Origin: Marivirga lumbricoides
GTDB lineage: Bacteria > Bacteroidota > Bacteroidia > Cytophagales > Cyclobacteriaceae
Length of the DNA stretch: 64,000 nt
Direction of reading: 5' to 3'
Assembly (NCBI RefSeq): GCF_014636295.1
Contig: NZ_BMEC01000014.1
Span: 1 to 64,000, forward strand
Made by a program: the position numbers and the translations under genes. Positions 1 to 9,273 of this stretch are shown one piece after another; within the stretch, counting starts at the first letter, position 1; each line of letters starts with the position of its first letter. Below the pieces are notes generated by a model. It saw only the letters and a program-made list of their open reading frames with translations. It made no database searches and had not been told where the DNA came from.

Positions 1-88
1 TAACCTGGAAGTACTCAAGAATGCCTTCAGGCAAAAACAACTCAATTAAACCCTGATCCACTTTAACTTTTTTTTTGTGCAAAGTTAA

Positions 89-259
89 TCCTTCATCTAT
101 AAATCCCCAGATTTTCAGATTGATCCAATGTTAATCCCACTCTACATTGGAAGTGTAATATCAGCGGCTAAGCTTACTGCCTACGGAGGCTTTCATTATA
201 AGGAAGAAGAATTAAATCAGATCGTGGAAGTATTGTGGACAGCAATGTCAAAATCATAA
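89..259 (+). pseudogene. TetR-family regulator remnant (C-terminal part)
   Basis: An open frame with no usable start at its left edge ends at TAA 257-259. The only in-frame ATG is at 129. The residues include IDPMLIPLYIGSV and HYKEEELNQIVEVLW, which resemble the last helices of TetR/AcrR regulators. Stops lie just upstream in this frame, and no DNA-binding domain is visible before it. TetR genes often sit next to the RND operon they repress, as here, so I infer a decayed local repressor. The similarity is judged by eye on about 55 residues and could be chance. Confidence 0.4.
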
Positions 260-290
260 ACACTAAAAAATAAAACCAAATCCTTTATAA

Positions 291-311
291 GTATCGACCA
301 TCTATCGATAC
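291..311. promoter_or_regulatory. Palindromic candidate operator before the RND operon
   Basis: A perfect inverted repeat, GTATCGA and TCGATAC, has 7-nt arms and a 7-nt spacer. It lies 35 bp before the ATG of the efflux adaptor gene. Size and position fit a repressor operator of the TetR or a similar family. It could instead be a hairpin in the transcript leader; no T-run follows it. Confidence 0.4.
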
Positions 312-345
312 CCATTTTATCAATTTATACTCAATTATAATCCAA

Positions 346-1461
346 ATGAAAAAAACTGTTTATTTAACATTTACAGCTGCAATTTTACTTTTCACAGCTT
401 GCTCAGAAGAACAAAAGCAGAGGCAATCACAAGGGCCTATGCCCTACCCTGTGGTGCAGGTTCCTACAAAAGATGTGACAGGTTACAAGATATATCCCGC
501 TGAAATAGAAGGAACTATTAGCAGTGCGGTACGCGCAAAAGTGTCCGGCTATATTACTGATGTTCTCGTAGATGAGGGACAAAAGGTGCAAAAAGGTCAA
601 ACACTTTTTAGATTGGAAACCCAATCACTTAGCCAGGATGCAGGAGCCGCCAAAGCCAATGTGAATGCTGCACAGGTGGAGGTTAACCGATTGAAGCCTT
701 TGGTGGAAAAAGGAATCATCAGCGATGTGCAACTGGAAACTGCTGAGGCAAAACTTGCTCAGGCCAAAGCTTCTTACAATAGCATTAGTGCAAATATCGA
801 CTACGCAACTATTAAAAGTCCGGTAAATGGATATGTTGGAGCTATTCCTTACAGGCAAGGTGCTTTGGTAAGCCCCTCAGATCCAACTCCACTTACTACA
901 GTTTCGCAGGTTGATGAAGTATATGCTTATTTTTCTTTAAATGAGAAAGACTACCTTAACATGTTGCAGTCTACCCAAGGTAAAAACCTGGATGAGAAAA
1001 TCAAGAATCTACCGAAAGTAGAACTGGAACTGGTAAATGGTAAAATTTATGAACACGAAGGAACCATTCAAACAGCTACCGGACAGGTAAATACTACTAC
1101 GGGTACTGTAAGCTTCAGAGCCATTTTTAATAATCCTGAAAGATTATTAGCCAATGGAAATAGTGCAAGAATAAGAATTCCCGAAGTATATGAAAATGCC
1201 ACGGTAGTGCCAGAACTTTCTACTTATGAGCAACAAGGTAAAGTATATGTTTACAAAGTAGTAGGTGACTCTGTTGCGATTTCTTCTCCAATTACAGTGA
1301 AAGACAGAATTAATCAATTGGTGGTGGTAGAATCCGGAATTAAACCGAATGAAAAAATTGTGTTTCAGGGAATAGGTAAACTGCGAAATAATACGCCTAT
1401 AAAGCCTCAGCCTGTTTCGTTCGACAGTGTTGCCCAATCATTAGAAGTTGTATTTAAATAA
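346..1461 (+). CDS. RND efflux periplasmic adaptor (membrane fusion lipoprotein)
   Basis: This is the AcrA/MexA-type adaptor that links an inner-membrane RND pump to an outer-membrane channel. The 371-residue protein begins with a lipoprotein signal (LLFTAC, lipidated Cys at about residue 19). Residues 60-90 hold the first half of a barrel-sandwich (lipoyl-like) domain (AVRAKVSGYITDVLVDEG). Residues about 95-150 form the alpha-helical hairpin, and the second lipoyl half includes ATIKSPVNGYVG near 155-165. Beta-barrel and membrane-proximal domains follow. Its length matches the HlyD/RND adaptor family. The pump gene starts 9 bp downstream, so the two are surely co-transcribed. The substrate cannot be read from the sequence. 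Confidence 0.95.
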   Translation: MKKTVYLTFTAAILLFTACSEEQKQRQSQGPMPYPVVQVPTKDVTGYKIYPAEIEGTISSAVRAKVSGYITDVLVDEGQKVQKGQTLFRLETQSLSQDAGAAKANVNAAQVEVNRLKPLVEKGIISDVQLETAEAKLAQAKASYNSISANIDYATIKSPVNGYVGAIPYRQGALVSPSDPTPLTTVSQVDEVYAYFSLNEKDYLNMLQSTQGKNLDEKIKNLPKVELELVNGKIYEHEGTIQTATGQVNTTTGTVSFRAIFNNPERLLANGNSARIRIPEVYENATVVPELSTYEQQGKVYVYKVVGDSVAISSPITVKDRINQLVVVESGIKPNEKIVFQGIGKLRNNTPIKPQPVSFDSVAQSLEVVFK

Positions 1462-1470
1462 GATTTTATA

Positions 1471-4400
1471 ATGTTAAAGAATTTCATAGATAGACCAGTG
1501 CTATCGACAGTAGTCTCTATTGTCATTTTGATATTAGGTGTACTCGGATTAACTACTTTGCCCGTAACGCAATATCCTGATATAGCACCGCCAACTGTAC
1601 AGATTTCTGCTAATTATCCGGGAGCCAATGCTGAAACTGTACTGGAAAGTGTAATTATTCCTATTGAGGAACAAGTAAATGGTGTGGAAAACATGGATTA
1701 TATTACTTCTACAGCAAGTAACAATGGTTCCGCCAACATCCAGGTTTTCTTTAAACAAGGTGTCAATCCTGATATTGCTGCTGTAAACGTGCAAAACAGG
1801 GTGGCCAGAGCCAATCCTTTACTGCCTAGAGAAGTAACGCAATCCGGGGTTATCACCCAGAAACAACAGACAAGTTCCTTAATGTTCTTCACTGTTTTAT
1901 CAGAAAACGAAGAGTATGATGCTACATTTATTCAGAACTACCTTAACATCAACGTAATTCCTGAACTAAAGCGAATTGAAGGTGTAGGAGATGTGAATGT
2001 GTTCGGCTCCAAGAATTATGCAATGCGAATCTGGCTTCAGCCGGAAAAGCTGGCTGCTTATGGTTTAATGCCTTCTGATGTTACTGCAGCTATTAATGAG
2101 CAAAGTCTGGAAGCTGCTGCCGGTTCTTTAGGACAAAATAATGCTGAGGCTTTTGAATATGTTATAAAATACGGTGGTAAATACAAAGATGCCGAGCAAT
2201 ATGAAGAGATTGTTATTAAAGCGCTGGGAAATGGCGAATTTCTTCGTCTCAAAGATGTGGCTAATGTTGAGTTAGATGCTGAAGGCTATACAGTAATGTC
2301 TTTCACCAATGGAAAACCTGGTGTAAGTATGGCGGTATACCAAACTCCCGGATCTAATGCGCAGGAAATTATTAATAATGTAAAGGCTTCCCTCGACAGG
2401 CAAGAAAAGAATTTCCCAAGTGGATTATCCGTGTACATCAACTTTGATACTAACGATTTCCTCAATGCCTCTATTTCAAAGGTGGTAACTACTTTAATTG
2501 AGGCTTTCCTTCTGGTATTCGTAGTAGTTTTCTTATTCCTTCAGGATTTCAGGTCGACATTAATACCAGCCATTGCAGTTCCTGTTTCTATTGTAGGTAC
2601 ATTTTTCTTCCTCAATCTTTTCGGGTACTCTATTAACTTACTTACGCTGTTTGCTTTGGTATTAGCTATCGGAATTGTAGTAGATGATGCCATTGTAGTG
2701 GTGGAAGCTGTGCATAGTAAATTGGAAGAAGGCGCAAAAAGCGCTAATGAAGCTACTCATAAGGCTATGAGTGAAATTACAGGTGCAATTGTTTCTATTA
2801 CTTTAGTAATGGCTGCTGTATATATACCGGTAACTTTTATTACAGGCCCTACAGGTGTATTTTATGAGCAATTTGGAGTAACATTAATCGTGGCAATTGG
2901 TATTTCAGCCATTAATGCATTAACCTTAAGCCCGGCACTATGTGCACTGTTGCTAAAACCTCACCAGGAAGAAGGGGAAGAGAAAAAAGGGCTACTTAAG
3001 CGTTTTTTCACCTCTTTTAATACCGGTTTTGAAGCAACTACAAAGAAATATGTTGTTTCGCTAAGATTTTTATTCAAGTATAAATGGATCTCGGCTGCCA
3101 TCCTTATTTTATCTATAGTAGGAATAGTTTGGGCTGCAAAAAACACCTCTACAGGCTTTGTGCCGGATGAAGACAGGGGAATTGTTTTCGCAAACATAGA
3201 GTTGCCGGCAGGTGCTTCGCTGGACAGAACAGTTTCTATTACCAAGGAATTGTACGCCAAATTAAACAGTATTCCGGGTGTAAATGGTGGTTCTGTGGTA
3301 AATGGTTACAGCCTTATTTCAGGTGCAGGGAGCAACTACGCATTAGCTTTTATTAAGCTAGACCCCTGGGAAAAAAGAGGTGAAGACAATTTATCTTCTT
3401 CAGCTATAATAGGTCAAATGTTTGGGATTGCAGCCACCATACCGGGCGCCAATATCCTCTTCTTTGCTCCGCCAAGTATACCGGGGTTTGGTGTTTCATC
3501 TGGTTTTGAACTTAAATTTCTGGATAAATCAGGTGGAAGCTTCAAGAACCTTGATATGGAAGCGAGAGAATTCATTCAGAAGTTATCAGCAAGGCCTGAA
3601 ATCATGTATGCTCAGAGCTCTTTCAATACCAATTATCCGCAGTATGAATTAGATGTAAACGTTCCGAAAGCGAAAGAAGCGGGAGTAGCTATCAGCAGTA
3701 TTTTAGGAACGCTGCAAGGATATATAGGTAGTGTGTACGCTGCTGACTTCTCCAAGTTTGGAAAGCAATACAGAGTGTATGTGCAGGCTTTACCTGAGGA
3801 CAGAGCTAATAAAGAAGATTTAAACTCTCTTTTTGTGCGTAATGCAAACGGAGAGATGGCTCCTATTACAGAATTTGTAACATTGAACAGAACATACGGC
3901 CCGCAGGCGGTTAACAGGTTCAACTTATTCAATTCAGCCTCCATTAATGGTGCTGCTGCCCCTGGCTTCTCTTCCGGTGATGCCATTAATGCAGTACAGG
4001 AAGTAAGTGCTGAAGCGCTGCCTAATAATTTTGGAGTAGATTATTCCGGTTTGACACGTGAAGAAATAAATGCAAGTAGTCAAACAATATTCATTATTCT
4101 ATTAAGTATTCTGTTTGTTTACTTCATTCTTGCTGCACAATATGAAAGTTACCTTATACCTTTTGCTGTATTACTTTCTTTACCTGTTGGTGTAATGGGA
4201 GCTTACATTGTTACTAATCTGGCAGGCTTGCAAGCAAATATTTACTTCCAGATTGCACTAATTATGCTATTAGGTCTATTGGCTAAAAATGCCATTCTTA
4301 TAGTAGAATTTGCTATGCAGAGAAGACAATCAGGTTTATCAATTGCTGAAGCAGCTTTCGAAGGTGCTAAAGTAAGGTTAAGGCCTATTCTGATGACATC

Positions 4401-4602
4401 TTTTGCTTTTATTGTAGGTTTATTGCCATTGGTATTTGCCAACGGAATTGGAGCTGCAGGTAACAGGTCAATTGGAACCGGAGCTGTAGGTGGGCTTTTA
4501 ATAGGTACTATTATCGGTGTGTTTATCATTCCTATTTTGTACATCCTGTTCCAGTGGTTACAGGAGAAAGTAAGTTCAAAACCAGCAGTAGAAAAAGCAT
4601 AA
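1471..4602 (+). CDS. RND family multidrug efflux pump, AcrB-like inner-membrane transporter
   Basis: This proton-driven exporter has 1043 residues, the normal length for hydrophobe/amphiphile RND pumps. It starts with the typical MLKNFIDRPVLSTVV first helix and has two large periplasmic loops and twelve membrane segments. Proton-relay residues are present: the Asp pair in GIVVDDAIVVVEAVHSK near residue 405, and the Lys in LLAKNAILIVEFA near residue 938. It follows the adaptor by 9 bp and precedes the outer-membrane factor by 28 bp, giving a self-contained tripartite system. The HAE1 subfamily is likely from the overall sequence, but I cannot tell whether drugs, bile-like detergents or lipids are exported. 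Confidence 0.96.
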   Translation: MLKNFIDRPVLSTVVSIVILILGVLGLTTLPVTQYPDIAPPTVQISANYPGANAETVLESVIIPIEEQVNGVENMDYITSTASNNGSANIQVFFKQGVNPDIAAVNVQNRVARANPLLPREVTQSGVITQKQQTSSLMFFTVLSENEEYDATFIQNYLNINVIPELKRIEGVGDVNVFGSKNYAMRIWLQPEKLAAYGLMPSDVTAAINEQSLEAAAGSLGQNNAEAFEYVIKYGGKYKDAEQYEEIVIKALGNGEFLRLKDVANVELDAEGYTVMSFTNGKPGVSMAVYQTPGSNAQEIINNVKASLDRQEKNFPSGLSVYINFDTNDFLNASISKVVTTLIEAFLLVFVVVFLFLQDFRSTLIPAIAVPVSIVGTFFFLNLFGYSINLLTLFALVLAIGIVVDDAIVVVEAVHSKLEEGAKSANEATHKAMSEITGAIVSITLVMAAVYIPVTFITGPTGVFYEQFGVTLIVAIGISAINALTLSPALCALLLKPHQEEGEEKKGLLKRFFTSFNTGFEATTKKYVVSLRFLFKYKWISAAILILSIVGIVWAAKNTSTGFVPDEDRGIVFANIELPAGASLDRTVSITKELYAKLNSIPGVNGGSVVNGYSLISGAGSNYALAFIKLDPWEKRGEDNLSSSAIIGQMFGIAATIPGANILFFAPPSIPGFGVSSGFELKFLDKSGGSFKNLDMEAREFIQKLSARPEIMYAQSSFNTNYPQYELDVNVPKAKEAGVAISSILGTLQGYIGSVYAADFSKFGKQYRVYVQALPEDRANKEDLNSLFVRNANGEMAPITEFVTLNRTYGPQAVNRFNLFNSASINGAAAPGFSSGDAINAVQEVSAEALPNNFGVDYSGLTREEINASSQTIFIILLSILFVYFILAAQYESYLIPFAVLLSLPVGVMGAYIVTNLAGLQANIYFQIALIMLLGLLAKNAILIVEFAMQRRQSGLSIAEAAFEGAKVRLRPILMTSFAFIVGLLPLVFANGIGAAGNRSIGTGAVGGLLIGTIIGVFIIPILYILFQWLQEKVSSKPAVEKA

Positions 4603-4630
4603 ATCGAAAATTAAAAACGATTATTTACAC

Positions 4631-6019
4631 ATGAAAAAGTATTTATATATTCTCATCATTCTGCCTGTAATGCAATCTTGCTTTGTGGCTAAGGATTACA
4701 AACAGCCGGAAAATGTTGTGGATGAAGCCTATTTCAGAACAGATATGTTGCCGGAAGACAGCATCAGCTTTGCTGAAGTTTCTTGGAGGGAACTATTTTC
4801 AGACTCTCTTTTAGTTAAACATATCGAAAGAGGCCTGGAAAACAATATTGACATCCGGGTAGCTTTACAGCAGATAATGGTTTCTGAAGCTTATTTTAAA
4901 CAGGGGAAGGCAGGTTTTTTCCCTACCTTAATGGCCAACGGACAGGTTACGCACCAGGAATTATCCCAAAATAGTCAGTTTGGCTCCTTCTTTAATGGGG
5001 GGATTACCCAATATGAATTATCAGGTACTCTTTCCTGGGAGGCAGATATATGGGGCAAAATAAGAAGTAACAGAAGGGCTTTTGAAGCTTCTTATTTACA
5101 AACTGTAGCGGCACATCAGGCCATTAAAACAGAGCTGGTTGCCAACATAGCTACTATGTATTTCCGTCTGATAGCGCTAGATGAACAGCTTAAATTAACA
5201 AAGGAAACTATTTCAAACAGAGAGAACTCATTGGAAACCACCCGCGCTTTAAAAGAAGCAGGAACAGTAACCGAAGTAGGCGTTAAACAGACTGAAGCCC
5301 AGCTTTATACTGCCCAGGCATTATTGGTTGATCTTGAGCTCGAAATTAAACTGACTGAAAACACACTTTCCATTTTATTGGGAGAAAATCCCCACGCAAT
5401 TGAAAGAAGTAGTTTTGAGGAAGTATCTGTGAAGGAATCAGTACAAACGGGATATCCGGTGCAGCTTTTAAGAAACAGACCCGATGTAATTGCAGCTGAA
5501 ATGAATCTGCGAAATGCTTTTGAGCTCACTAATGTAGCAAAAAGTAATTTCTATCCATCTCTTACCTTATCTGCCACAGGAGGATTGCAAAGCCTTGAAT
5601 TGGATAAACTATTTAGTGTAAATTCATTATTTGCCACTATTGTTGGCGGAATAGCCCAGCCGGTTATCAATGGAAGAAAGATAAGAACACAATATGAAGT
5701 GTCTCTTGCGCAAAAGGAGCAGGCTTATTTAAACTTCAGGCAGGCGATTTTAACAGCAAGTAAAGAGGTATCTGATGCACTTTATACTTATAAAGCCACT
5801 GAAGAAAGAATAGAAATAAGAGCCAAAGAATTAGAGGCTTATTCCACAGCTATCACCTATTCGGAGGACTTACTCGATAATGGGATGGCCAATTACCTGG
5901 AAGTGTTAACAGCCCGTGAAAGTGCTTTAAACTCTGAATTGAACCTGATCAATGCAAAAGTAGGTCAGCTAAATTCTATAGTGGAATTGTACAGGTCATT
6001 AGGTGGCGGATGGCAATAA
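4631..6019 (+). CDS. Outer-membrane efflux channel, TolC/NodT-like lipoprotein
   Basis: This 462-residue protein is the outer-membrane exit duct of the RND system encoded just upstream. It has a lipoprotein signal (PVMQSC) like OprM/NodT proteins. Two tandem outer-membrane-efflux repeats follow, at about residues 60-250 and 270-455, each with long coiled-coil helices. Conserved pieces include LSWEADIWGKIRSNRRAF and RNRPDVIAAE, typical of the OprM branch. It is the last gene of the operon, and a strong hairpin with a T-run follows it. Confidence 0.94.
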   Translation: MKKYLYILIILPVMQSCFVAKDYKQPENVVDEAYFRTDMLPEDSISFAEVSWRELFSDSLLVKHIERGLENNIDIRVALQQIMVSEAYFKQGKAGFFPTLMANGQVTHQELSQNSQFGSFFNGGITQYELSGTLSWEADIWGKIRSNRRAFEASYLQTVAAHQAIKTELVANIATMYFRLIALDEQLKLTKETISNRENSLETTRALKEAGTVTEVGVKQTEAQLYTAQALLVDLELEIKLTENTLSILLGENPHAIERSSFEEVSVKESVQTGYPVQLLRNRPDVIAAEMNLRNAFELTNVAKSNFYPSLTLSATGGLQSLELDKLFSVNSLFATIVGGIAQPVINGRKIRTQYEVSLAQKEQAYLNFRQAILTASKEVSDALYTYKATEERIEIRAKELEAYSTAITYSEDLLDNGMANYLEVLTARESALNSELNLINAKVGQLNSIVELYRSLGGGWQ

Positions 6020-6103
6020 ATCATTAAGTCCCCGGATTAAGGGTAATAAAATTATAAGCGGTCATTAATTTTGTTCCAATCCGGGGCACTTAATCCTTTC
6101 AAC

Positions 6104-6145
6104 AACCTCTCTTTAAACTATTCAAGTTAAGGAGAGGTTTTTTAT
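6104..6145 (+). terminator. Rho-independent terminator of the RND operon
   Basis: A 12-bp stem (6104-6115 with 6128-6139, including one G-U pair) is followed by TTTTTT. It lies 85 bp after the channel gene. A second, wider inverted repeat (CCCCGGATT and AATCCGGGG, about 6028-6086) lies between the stop codon and this hairpin. Confidence 0.8.
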
Positions 6146-6335
6146 TTGATATGCTCACAATCATTATCTTATCTTTATTGCTTAATCAGCGTATTCAAAT
6201 TAAAGGTACACCTGGCCTTAGCCCGTAGTGTTATTATACCAACAATTAGGAATTACTCTTGGAAAAAATTCTAATTTAAGCGGTATATCATCTTATGTGC
6301 GAATAGATTACAAAAGATTCTTAATTAAAAAGCAT

Positions 6336-7703
6336 TTGAAAAAAAGTAAGTATACACAAGGAAAAATACTGAACTCGCTGGTAAGCCTGGCCATCCCTAT
6401 TATTATGGCCAATATTCTGCAGACTGCTTATCAATTGATTGACACTTTTTGGCTGGGCCGATTAGGGGCAAATGCAGTAGCAGCAGTAAGTTTGAGCTTC
6501 CCTGTGCTATTTCTCATACTCTCATTAGGGGCAGGATTAACGCTGGCAGGCACTGTTATAGTAGGGAACCATAAAGGAGCAGGTGACCAGAAAATGGTGA
6601 ATTACAGCTCTTCACAGACCGTTATCGTTATTTTCGTGATTTCTCTCCTGCTTTCTGCTATTGGCCATTTCGCTGCTTCACCCTTAATGAAACTCATTGG
6701 TGCCGGCCCTGAAATATTTAAGGATTCTGTTGATTACTTTCAGGTTTCCTCCTTCGGCTTCATGTTTTTGTTCATGTTTTTTGTGTTTCAATCGCTCATG
6801 AGGGGTATTGGCAATGTAATGCTCCCTATGTTTATAGTACTTGGAACAGTGTTACTCAACTTAGTTCTGGATCCTTTATTCATTTTTGGTTATGGAGATA
6901 TTCCCGGCTATGGTGTTTCGGGAGCAGCCATAGCGAGTGTGATTACCCAGGGACTCTCTGCGTTTATAGGCATCGCTATTTTATTCAGAGGTAAAATGGG
7001 TATCAAGGTAAACTGGCATCAAATGAAACCAGACTTTCCGTGGATTAGAAAAATGTTTTTTCTGGGGATTCCAGCCAGTTTGGAGCAATCATCGCGCTCC
7101 GCTGCCATGACTATTATGGTAATGCTCGTAACCAGTTTTGGAAGTGCTGCAGTTGCTGCCTACGGAATAGGTGCCAGAATTCTCAGTTTAGTCATTGTAC
7201 CTGCATTAGGGTTTGCTATTGCCACCACCACTTTGGTGAGCCAGAACATTGGAGCAGGCCAGATTAAAAGGGCTGAGAAAATCGGCAATTTAAGTAACAA
7301 TATTGCTTTTTTTGGACTGACTAGCATTGGCCTGTTGCTGTTTGCTTTAGCTGAGCCGGTAACAAGGTTTTTTGTTCCCGGCGATGAAAAAGTAATTAGA
7401 GATGGTGCTCTATTCATTAAAATAATGGCGCCAAGCTTCGGACTTTTAGGTGTGCAACAAGTGCTAAACGGTGTGTTTAACGGGGCAGGATTCACGAAGG
7501 CTTCCCTCCTCATTTCGGTTTTTGGTTTGTGGGTAATCCGCTTTCCTACGGCTTTTATGCTCTCAGATAAAACCACGCTAGGAGTTGAGGGTATCTGGTG
7601 GGCTTTTCCTGTTTCCAACCTCATTGCAGCCATTGTTGCCTTTAGTTATTACAAAATGGGCTATTGGAAAATAAGAATGATAAGAAACAGGCATAAGGAT
7701 TAA
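6336..7703 (+). CDS. MATE family Na+/H+-coupled efflux transporter
   Basis: This twelve-helix antiporter of the MatE superfamily has two homologous halves. Visible family signatures are VSLAIPIIMANILQTAYQLID with DTFWLGRLG in helices 1-2, and the corresponding LGIPASLEQSSRSA region in the second half. The reading frame is open from a GTG at 6228, but those extra 36 residues are unlike the family. I chose the TTG at 6336, giving 455 residues and the usual KxxKYTQGKILNSL start. It is not in the RND operon, since a terminator intervenes, but it adds a second exporter to this locus. The substrate is unknown. Confidence 0.93.
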   Translation: MKKSKYTQGKILNSLVSLAIPIIMANILQTAYQLIDTFWLGRLGANAVAAVSLSFPVLFLILSLGAGLTLAGTVIVGNHKGAGDQKMVNYSSSQTVIVIFVISLLLSAIGHFAASPLMKLIGAGPEIFKDSVDYFQVSSFGFMFLFMFFVFQSLMRGIGNVMLPMFIVLGTVLLNLVLDPLFIFGYGDIPGYGVSGAAIASVITQGLSAFIGIAILFRGKMGIKVNWHQMKPDFPWIRKMFFLGIPASLEQSSRSAAMTIMVMLVTSFGSAAVAAYGIGARILSLVIVPALGFAIATTTLVSQNIGAGQIKRAEKIGNLSNNIAFFGLTSIGLLLFALAEPVTRFFVPGDEKVIRDGALFIKIMAPSFGLLGVQQVLNGVFNGAGFTKASLLISVFGLWVIRFPTAFMLSDKTTLGVEGIWWAFPVSNLIAAIVAFSYYKMGYWKIRMIRNRHKD

Positions 7704-7730
7704 AGTGTATTAATTTTTGTATTTGTTATT

Positions 7731-7817
7731 GTAGCGGACGCTACAGTTAAGACAGGAACCAGCGGACGCTGGCAACAGTAAAGAATTTTATATTATAGTG
7801 CAAGTTTTTCACTTGTA
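7731..7817 (+). repeat. GCGGACGC palindromic repeat, copy 1
   Basis: The copy contains two palindromes around AGCGGACGCT (7731-7744 and 7759-7772, the latter CCAGCGGACGCTGG). A separate small hairpin, CAAGT and ACTTG, lies at about 7800-7815. The order matches copy 2 at 7965-8046. Short palindromes in pairs recall REP elements that are moved by REP-associated tyrosine transposases, but no transposase gene is in the window. Confidence 0.6.
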
Positions 7818-7858
7818 TTCTCTTTTAATGAAATTATCTCAATTTTTGCAACAATAAT

Positions 7859-7879
7859 ATTCACTCAAAAGAAGTGAAT
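7859..7879. repeat. Small perfect hairpin between the two repeat copies
   Basis: The arms ATTCACT and AGTGAAT pair over a 7-nt loop. It lies in the 147-bp spacer between the GCGGACGC copies and may be a further part of the same repeat element. Confidence 0.4.
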
Positions 7880-7964
7880 CAGCTCTAATAGGAATCGAAT
7901 TTTATACATGATTTTACTCAGCGTTTAAGAAGAGCTTCTATTGTGCTAGTAGTTTAAAATAAAA

Positions 7965-8046
7965 TTTAGCGGACGCTAAAATATAGTAGGAACCAGCGGA
8001 CGCTGACACCATTAAATTCTTATATCATGGTGCAAGTGTCTCACTA
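7965..8046 (+). repeat. GCGGACGC palindromic repeat, copy 2
   Basis: This is a direct-orientation copy of the 7731-7817 element. TTTAGCGGACGCTAAA (7965-7980) is followed by AGGAACCAGCGGACGCTG, then a similar AT-rich tail and the TGCAAGT box. The variable bases flanking the core change in a compensatory way (GTAG/CTAC in copy 1, TTTAG/CTAAA here). This suggests that the stem, rather than the exact sequence, is conserved. The rest of the 7704-8332 gap shows no gene. Confidence 0.6.
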
Positions 8047-8270
8047 ATAACCTTCTATCTATAAGCGCCTCCCTTCCTAAAACTTGATTCTGTTCCATTG
8101 TGAGTTAAGCCGTAGTTGCCATGATGTATCACAAACATAAAGACTCTGACATGCTAATTCTTCTATTCAAACGTTAAAGCCCAATCCAACTTATTCTCAA
8201 AATAATGTGTCTAATGAGAGTCCAATAAAATAGAGGTTAATTAAAAAATCTCTTTCTTTAAAAATATGAG

Positions 8271-8284
8271 AAACCTATAGGTTT
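8271..8284. promoter_or_regulatory. 14-bp perfect palindrome upstream of the M28 peptidase gene
   Basis: AAACCTATAGGTTT is self-complementary and lies 48 bp before the ATG at 8333, so it is a plausible operator. No binding protein can be assigned. Confidence 0.3.
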
Positions 8285-8332
8285 TATAATTGAGAAATAA
8301 CCACTTTTGAAAAATGTCTGAATCCTGAAGCG

Positions 8333-9253
8333 ATGAAAAATAAACTTTTATGGACAATTTTAGCTTTTCTTTCAGCCGGAACCTATAGTTTCGGTTCTCC
8401 TACTTCAGATACAACAATTATTAAATCACACCTGACGGCTCTCACTAAAAGTGCACAGTTTAGAAATTATAAAAATATTGAAGCACTCAACAAAACTGCT
8501 GATTATATTAAGGAAGTATTTTCAAGATATTCGAACGATGTTTATTTCCAGGAATATACAGTGAAAGGACAGGTGTACAAAAATGTGATCGCCTCCTTTG
8601 GCATGCAAAATACCACAAGAATAATCGTGGGAGCACACTACGATGTTTTTAGCGATCAACAAGGAGCAGATGACAATGCAAGTGGGGTAACAGGGCTTCT
8701 TGAAATTGCACGCATGCTAAATGGAAAGGTACCAGATAAAAGAATTGACCTCGTAGCCTACACCCTGGAAGAGCCACCCTATTTCAGAACAGAATATATG
8801 GGTATCTATATACATGCTAAGTCTCTTGCAGAGCAAAACATAGAGGTTTTAGGAATGGTTTCTCTTGAAATGATAGGTTATTTCAATGACCAAAAGCATT
8901 CTCAATCATATCCGGCACCTCTGCTATCATTAGTGTATGGCAACAAGGGGAACTATATTACACTTGTTAAAAAATTGAGGGCCGGAAAGTTCACCAAAAG
9001 ATTTTGTCGCAAATATAAAGCTGCAAATACGATAAAAACTAAAAAATTCTCAGGGCCAAAAGCATTGCCAGGCATCGATTTCTCAGATCATCTTAATTAT
9101 TGGGAATTCGGTTTTAGTGCGCTCATGATCACTGACACCTCTTTTTATAGGAATAACAATTATCATGAAATAACGGATACTATGGAAAGCCTTGATCTTA
9201 ATAGAATGGCTAAAGTGATAGATGGCGTGCTGATTACATTACTAAACTTTTAA
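8333..9253 (+). CDS. M28 family zinc metallopeptidase, secreted
   Basis: A 306-residue aminopeptidase-like hydrolase with an N-terminal signal peptide (about residues 1-21). Di-zinc ligands of family M28 are visible: His102 in GAHYDV, Asp113 in GADDNASG, the catalytic Glu pair 146-147, Glu179 in SLEMIG and His278 in NYHEITDT. The usual EE-GL-GS stretch is replaced by EEPPYFRTEYMG, a common Bacteroidetes variant. It acts outside the cytoplasm, presumably on N-termini of peptides. It precedes the membrane hydroxylase by 20 bp, so the two may share a transcript, but a functional link is not obvious. Confidence 0.9.
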   Translation: MKNKLLWTILAFLSAGTYSFGSPTSDTTIIKSHLTALTKSAQFRNYKNIEALNKTADYIKEVFSRYSNDVYFQEYTVKGQVYKNVIASFGMQNTTRIIVGAHYDVFSDQQGADDNASGVTGLLEIARMLNGKVPDKRIDLVAYTLEEPPYFRTEYMGIYIHAKSLAEQNIEVLGMVSLEMIGYFNDQKHSQSYPAPLLSLVYGNKGNYITLVKKLRAGKFTKRFCRKYKAANTIKTKKFSGPKALPGIDFSDHLNYWEFGFSALMITDTSFYRNNNYHEITDTMESLDLNRMAKVIDGVLITLLNF

Positions 9254-9273
9254 AAGAGAATTAATTTTACAGC

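Noticed and set aside
7704-8332. A CRISPR array in the repeat-rich gap
   Set aside because: There are only two copies of a palindromic unit with unequal arms and no regular spacers, and no cas genes in the window.
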